Below, one piece after another: positions 40,477 through 43,223 of a DNA stretch of 43,223 nt. Origin of the DNA: Litorimonas taeanensis (GTDB lineage Bacteria; Pseudomonadota; Alphaproteobacteria; Caulobacterales; Maricaulaceae); NCBI RefSeq assembly GCF_003634015.1, contig NZ_RBII01000002.1, positions 343,777-386,999 of the forward strand, read 5' to 3'. The notes beneath the pieces are model-generated. The model was not told the DNA's origin. It saw nothing but the letters and a program-made list of their open reading frames with translations, and did no database searches. The position numbers and the translations under genes are program-made. How positions within the stretch are numbered: the stretch's first letter is position 1; the number at the start of each line of letters is the position of its first letter.

Positions 40477-42861
40477 ATGTATCAAGTCTATACCTGCCTA
40501 ATGACGGAGCATAATTTTCTGCTCGTCGCATTGGCTGCTGTCATATGTTTAACGGCCTGTCTGACAACAAGTTTTCTATCAACACGAACAGAAAGCCGTT
40601 CGGGCAAGCGTAAATATCTTTGGCTTGTAGCCGTCGCGCTTGTTTTTGGAAGTGGTGTATGGGCGACACATTTCGTTGCAATGATGGCCTATGACCCGGG
40701 TGTTGGGTTTACATTTTCTTATGTACCGACATTTGCATCCCTTGTTATCGCCTTTGCCATGTCCTTTGGGGCTTTTGCCTTACGTTCAGAAGCCAAAGGT
40801 CCGCTTTTACGCTTATCTGCGGCCACAGTATTAGGCCTTGGGATATCACTCATGCATTATATGGGCATGAAAGGCATAAATATTGCAGGGATCAAAGAGT
40901 GGGATACAGGGATTGTAGCGACCTCTATTACCCTCTCAATGATCTTCTCTGTCATTGCATTTGAAATCTTACATCGCTCACAACGCGCTAAAGGAGCCAT
41001 TTTAGGTGCGTTATCTCTAGTCTTAGCTGTATGCTCCCTCCATTTTACGGGCATGGGCGCACTCACAATTCTACCCACAAGCGCTGAACAAAGTTGGAAT
41101 CTAGCCATCAGCCATACTAATTTGGCGACACTTATCGGTCTTGTATCTTTAGCTGTCATTCAGGCAGGGTTTGCGATTTCCTATTTTGATTTACAAATGG
41201 ATCGCACCATAACAGAAAAACAAAGAGAGATTACAAAATACAAACAAGATTACGTGTCTCTGAAGGATACATCTAGCGCTGAAATCCTAGCGGTTTCCAA
41301 CCTGCTTTCTCATATTATTGAAAATACACCGACGGGTGTTTTGGTCTTTGATAAAGATAAAAAATTCGTGACAAGCAATAAGATCTACCGTGATCAAATG
41401 CCATTCTTGAATGATATTTTGTCTCCTGGGTTAGATCTGCGAACTTTTGTTACGGCCTGCTTTGATGACCATTATGGCGTTGTCATTAAGAACCCAAATG
41501 AACATCCCGACATTGCCAAGACAAAAGAAGATTGGATCGAAGCCCGAATGGCTTGGTATGAAACTGCGATTGAATCTGAATATCAAGATGCCTGCGGATG
41601 GATTAGAGCCATTCATCGACGCCTGAGTGACGGTACATATATTGGGCTCCGCATTGATATTACTGACTCTAAAGCCCGTGAGACTGAAATCAATAAAGCC
41701 CGTATAGAGGCCGAAACGGCGAACATTGCCAAATCTCAATTTCTCGCCACAATGAGCCATGAAATTCGGACGCCTATGAACGGCATCCTAGGTATGGCGC
41801 AATTGCTTCAAAATGCGGACTTGCCTGCCAATACGGCTCATTTCGTTGACATTATCATGACCTCTGGTGAATCTTTGATGCGCATTATCAATGATGTTCT
41901 AGATTTCTCTAAAATTGATTCTGGAGAATTAGAACTCGAAGAAAAACCCTTTTCGCTTCGGGAGGCTATTGGCGATATTACTAGCCTCTTATTCTCTAGT
42001 GCCAAGGATAAAGAATTGGATTTAATCACGAATATATCCCCCAATATGCCAGATCAATATATTGGAGATGCAGGACGCATGCGCCAAATTTTAACCAATC
42101 TGATTGGCAATGCCATCAAGTTCACTGACAAAGGTCATGTTATCGTCAATGTTATGGCCCGCTGCAAAATGGAGCGTGCAGACATTACAATTCAAATTGA
42201 AGATACAGGCATTGGTATTCCAGAGGATAAAGTCTCCAAAATCTTCAAGGCCTTCAGTCAGGTCGATCAATCCTATTCTAGGGCACATGATGGTTCGGGT
42301 CTGGGCCTATCAATCGTACAAAAGATCATTCAGCATATGAACGGTACGATCAAAGTTGAAAGCGAGGTCAATACAGGCTCTGTCTTTACAATCACCCTTC
42401 CCCTTCAACTCGCCAATACCCAAGGGTCCTTCGAAAATACAGAATTTATATCGCAAATTCAAAATGCTAATATATTGCTCCTAGACGGAAATCCACAAAG
42501 TGGGCAAATGATGAAAACGCAAATTTCTGATCTACAAGGTCGCTGCGTTGTCGCACGCACATTTGAATCCGCCGCTTACATAATCAAACAAGTTTATGAG
42601 CACCAAAAAACACTGCATGTTATAATTATCAATAGCGGGACTTTCGAATTCGATAAAGCAACTTTTGTATCTTGGATGAAATCAAATCCCGCCTACATTG
42701 ATATTCCACTTCTTCTCTTACAAACGGTCTCTGACAATGACGTGGCGATGCAGAGTAATGTTAGTCATGTACTTGCCAAACCCGTCAGCAATAAATCGTT
42801 ACATGATGCTATAGCAGGCCTCTTGCCAGCCAGCATGGCTAATAGAACCCAAGCGGCGTAA
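40477..42861 (+). CDS. MHYT-PAS hybrid-like sensor histidine kinase
   Basis: 794 residues; GGGATGAG before the ATG supports this start. An N-terminal seven-helix MHYT sensor (about 10-245) has its metal-binding motifs ATHFVAMMAY, MHYMGMKG and LHFTGMGAL, proposed to sense gases or redox through metal. A PAS-like domain (about 275-385, NTPTGVLVFDKDKKF) follows. HisKA has the phospho-His in TMSHEIRTPMNG (about 427), and the ATPase domain has NLIGNAIKFTD, DTGIGIPEDKV and GSGLGLSIV. The C-terminal domain (about 660-785) has a receiver-like fold but only one acidic-pocket Asp (LLLDGNP) and Asn in place of the phosphoacceptor Asp (HVIIINSGT); the Lys remains (LAKPVSN). Confidence 0.92.
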   Translation: MYQVYTCLMTEHNFLLVALAAVICLTACLTTSFLSTRTESRSGKRKYLWLVAVALVFGSGVWATHFVAMMAYDPGVGFTFSYVPTFASLVIAFAMSFGAFALRSEAKGPLLRLSAATVLGLGISLMHYMGMKGINIAGIKEWDTGIVATSITLSMIFSVIAFEILHRSQRAKGAILGALSLVLAVCSLHFTGMGALTILPTSAEQSWNLAISHTNLATLIGLVSLAVIQAGFAISYFDLQMDRTITEKQREITKYKQDYVSLKDTSSAEILAVSNLLSHIIENTPTGVLVFDKDKKFVTSNKIYRDQMPFLNDILSPGLDLRTFVTACFDDHYGVVIKNPNEHPDIAKTKEDWIEARMAWYETAIESEYQDACGWIRAIHRRLSDGTYIGLRIDITDSKARETEINKARIEAETANIAKSQFLATMSHEIRTPMNGILGMAQLLQNADLPANTAHFVDIIMTSGESLMRIINDVLDFSKIDSGELELEEKPFSLREAIGDITSLLFSSAKDKELDLITNISPNMPDQYIGDAGRMRQILTNLIGNAIKFTDKGHVIVNVMARCKMERADITIQIEDTGIGIPEDKVSKIFKAFSQVDQSYSRAHDGSGLGLSIVQKIIQHMNGTIKVESEVNTGSVFTITLPLQLANTQGSFENTEFISQIQNANILLLDGNPQSGQMMKTQISDLQGRCVVARTFESAAYIIKQVYEHQKTLHVIIINSGTFEFDKATFVSWMKSNPAYIDIPLLLLQTVSDNDVAMQSNVSHVLAKPVSNKSLHDAIAGLLPASMANRTQAA

Positions 42862-43182
42862 TACATCAGAGCATCTATCACTATTGATATTCAACCTGTA
42901 GGACAGTAACGGCCATTCTCATTCGATCGATAGAGTCCGCTTCATTTCAAGTATGAGCTCCCTTTATACAGCGACAGAATATATACGAGACTTCATTACT
43001 AATATTTCGGCATTAGTTATCGTCAAAGCGCTCCGGAATTGCCGCTGATAGAGAGTGTGATGCGATGTGGAAGACAAACCTTATTGCTAACCCTATGCCA
43101 TCCCCTAACTTACCCCTTCCGCATTTCCTCCGCATTTGTCTCCTCTATTGGCCTTGTTCTATATTTGTAATATTTGAGCACA
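42862..43182. other. Intergenic stretch
   Basis: 321 bases with no gene visible on either strand. The right part is pyrimidine-rich, with CCGCATTT twice about ten bases apart. It may be the 3' flank of a leftward gene beyond the window, since the following terminator can serve that strand. Confidence 0.4.
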
Positions 43183-43217
43183 AAAAACCCCGCCGGAGTG
43201 AACCGAGCGGGGTTTTT
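43183..43217. terminator. Bidirectional intrinsic terminator
   Basis: Arms AAAAACCCCGC (43183-43193) and GCGGGGTTTTT (43207-43217), extended by three inner pairs with one bulge, with A/T runs on both sides. More than 300 bases from the kinase stop, so it may serve a gene beyond the right edge. Confidence 0.9.
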
Positions 43218-43223
43218 GTTGGT

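Noticed and set aside
40240-40485. 81-codon minus-strand frame before the MHYT kinase
   Set aside because: It overlaps the kinase start, has no ribosome site and shows no protein-like pattern.

Overview
The window looks like chromosome of an alphaproteobacterium of moderate GC content. Pointers are DUF2794 and DUF1223 proteins, a zinc-free 41-residue L36, a PspF-pspABC locus, a Rieske oxygenase and an AI-2E transporter. The gene mix recalls marine Hyphomonadaceae/Maricaulaceae-type bacteria, but the window cannot prove the family.

Region 1 (1-5.65 kb) is accessory DNA 3' of a tRNA-Arg(ACG) gene. It is a leftward array of broken Rhs (YD-repeat) cassettes: four copies of the conserved core end, each joined to a different C-terminal tip (one tip lies beyond the left edge), plus a fifth tip joined to a 34-base core scrap. 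Small AT-rich genes follow the tips. Two of them start by ATGA overlap with the tip gene and are good immunity candidates: a four-helix membrane protein and a DUF1493-like protein. An IS3-family end, a 330-base direct repeat and a one-base frameshift show how the array has been rearranged.

Region 2 (5.8-31.5 kb) is ordinary chromosome. It holds peptidases (P1, M1, M19, M28), transporters and membrane proteins (MarC, CDF, BI-1, PerM/AI-2E, TRIC), tRNA modification genes (queG, gluQ, mnmC), a GT2 glycosyltransferase with a tiny membrane partner, a lytic transglycosylase, L36 and a HerA/DUF853 ATPase. A 3'-convergent intergenic region at 18.83-19.0 kb carries three successive hairpins ending in a T tract and is a candidate small RNA.

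Region 3 (31.5-36 kb) is an extended phage-shock locus. pspF is divergent from a leftward run of two small genes, pspA, pspB, pspC, a small exported protein and a GIN/DUF2807 repeat protein. PspF lacks the GAFTGA loop and the Walker B glutamate, so classical sigma-54 activation is doubtful here.

Region 4 (36-43.2 kb) has a non-canonical Y-family polymerase, the initiator tRNA with a duplicated 3' end, about 0.6 kb of decayed DNA, two NTF2-like genes divergent from a LysR regulator, and an MHYT-PAS-histidine kinase with a receiver-like tail that lacks the phosphoacceptor Asp.
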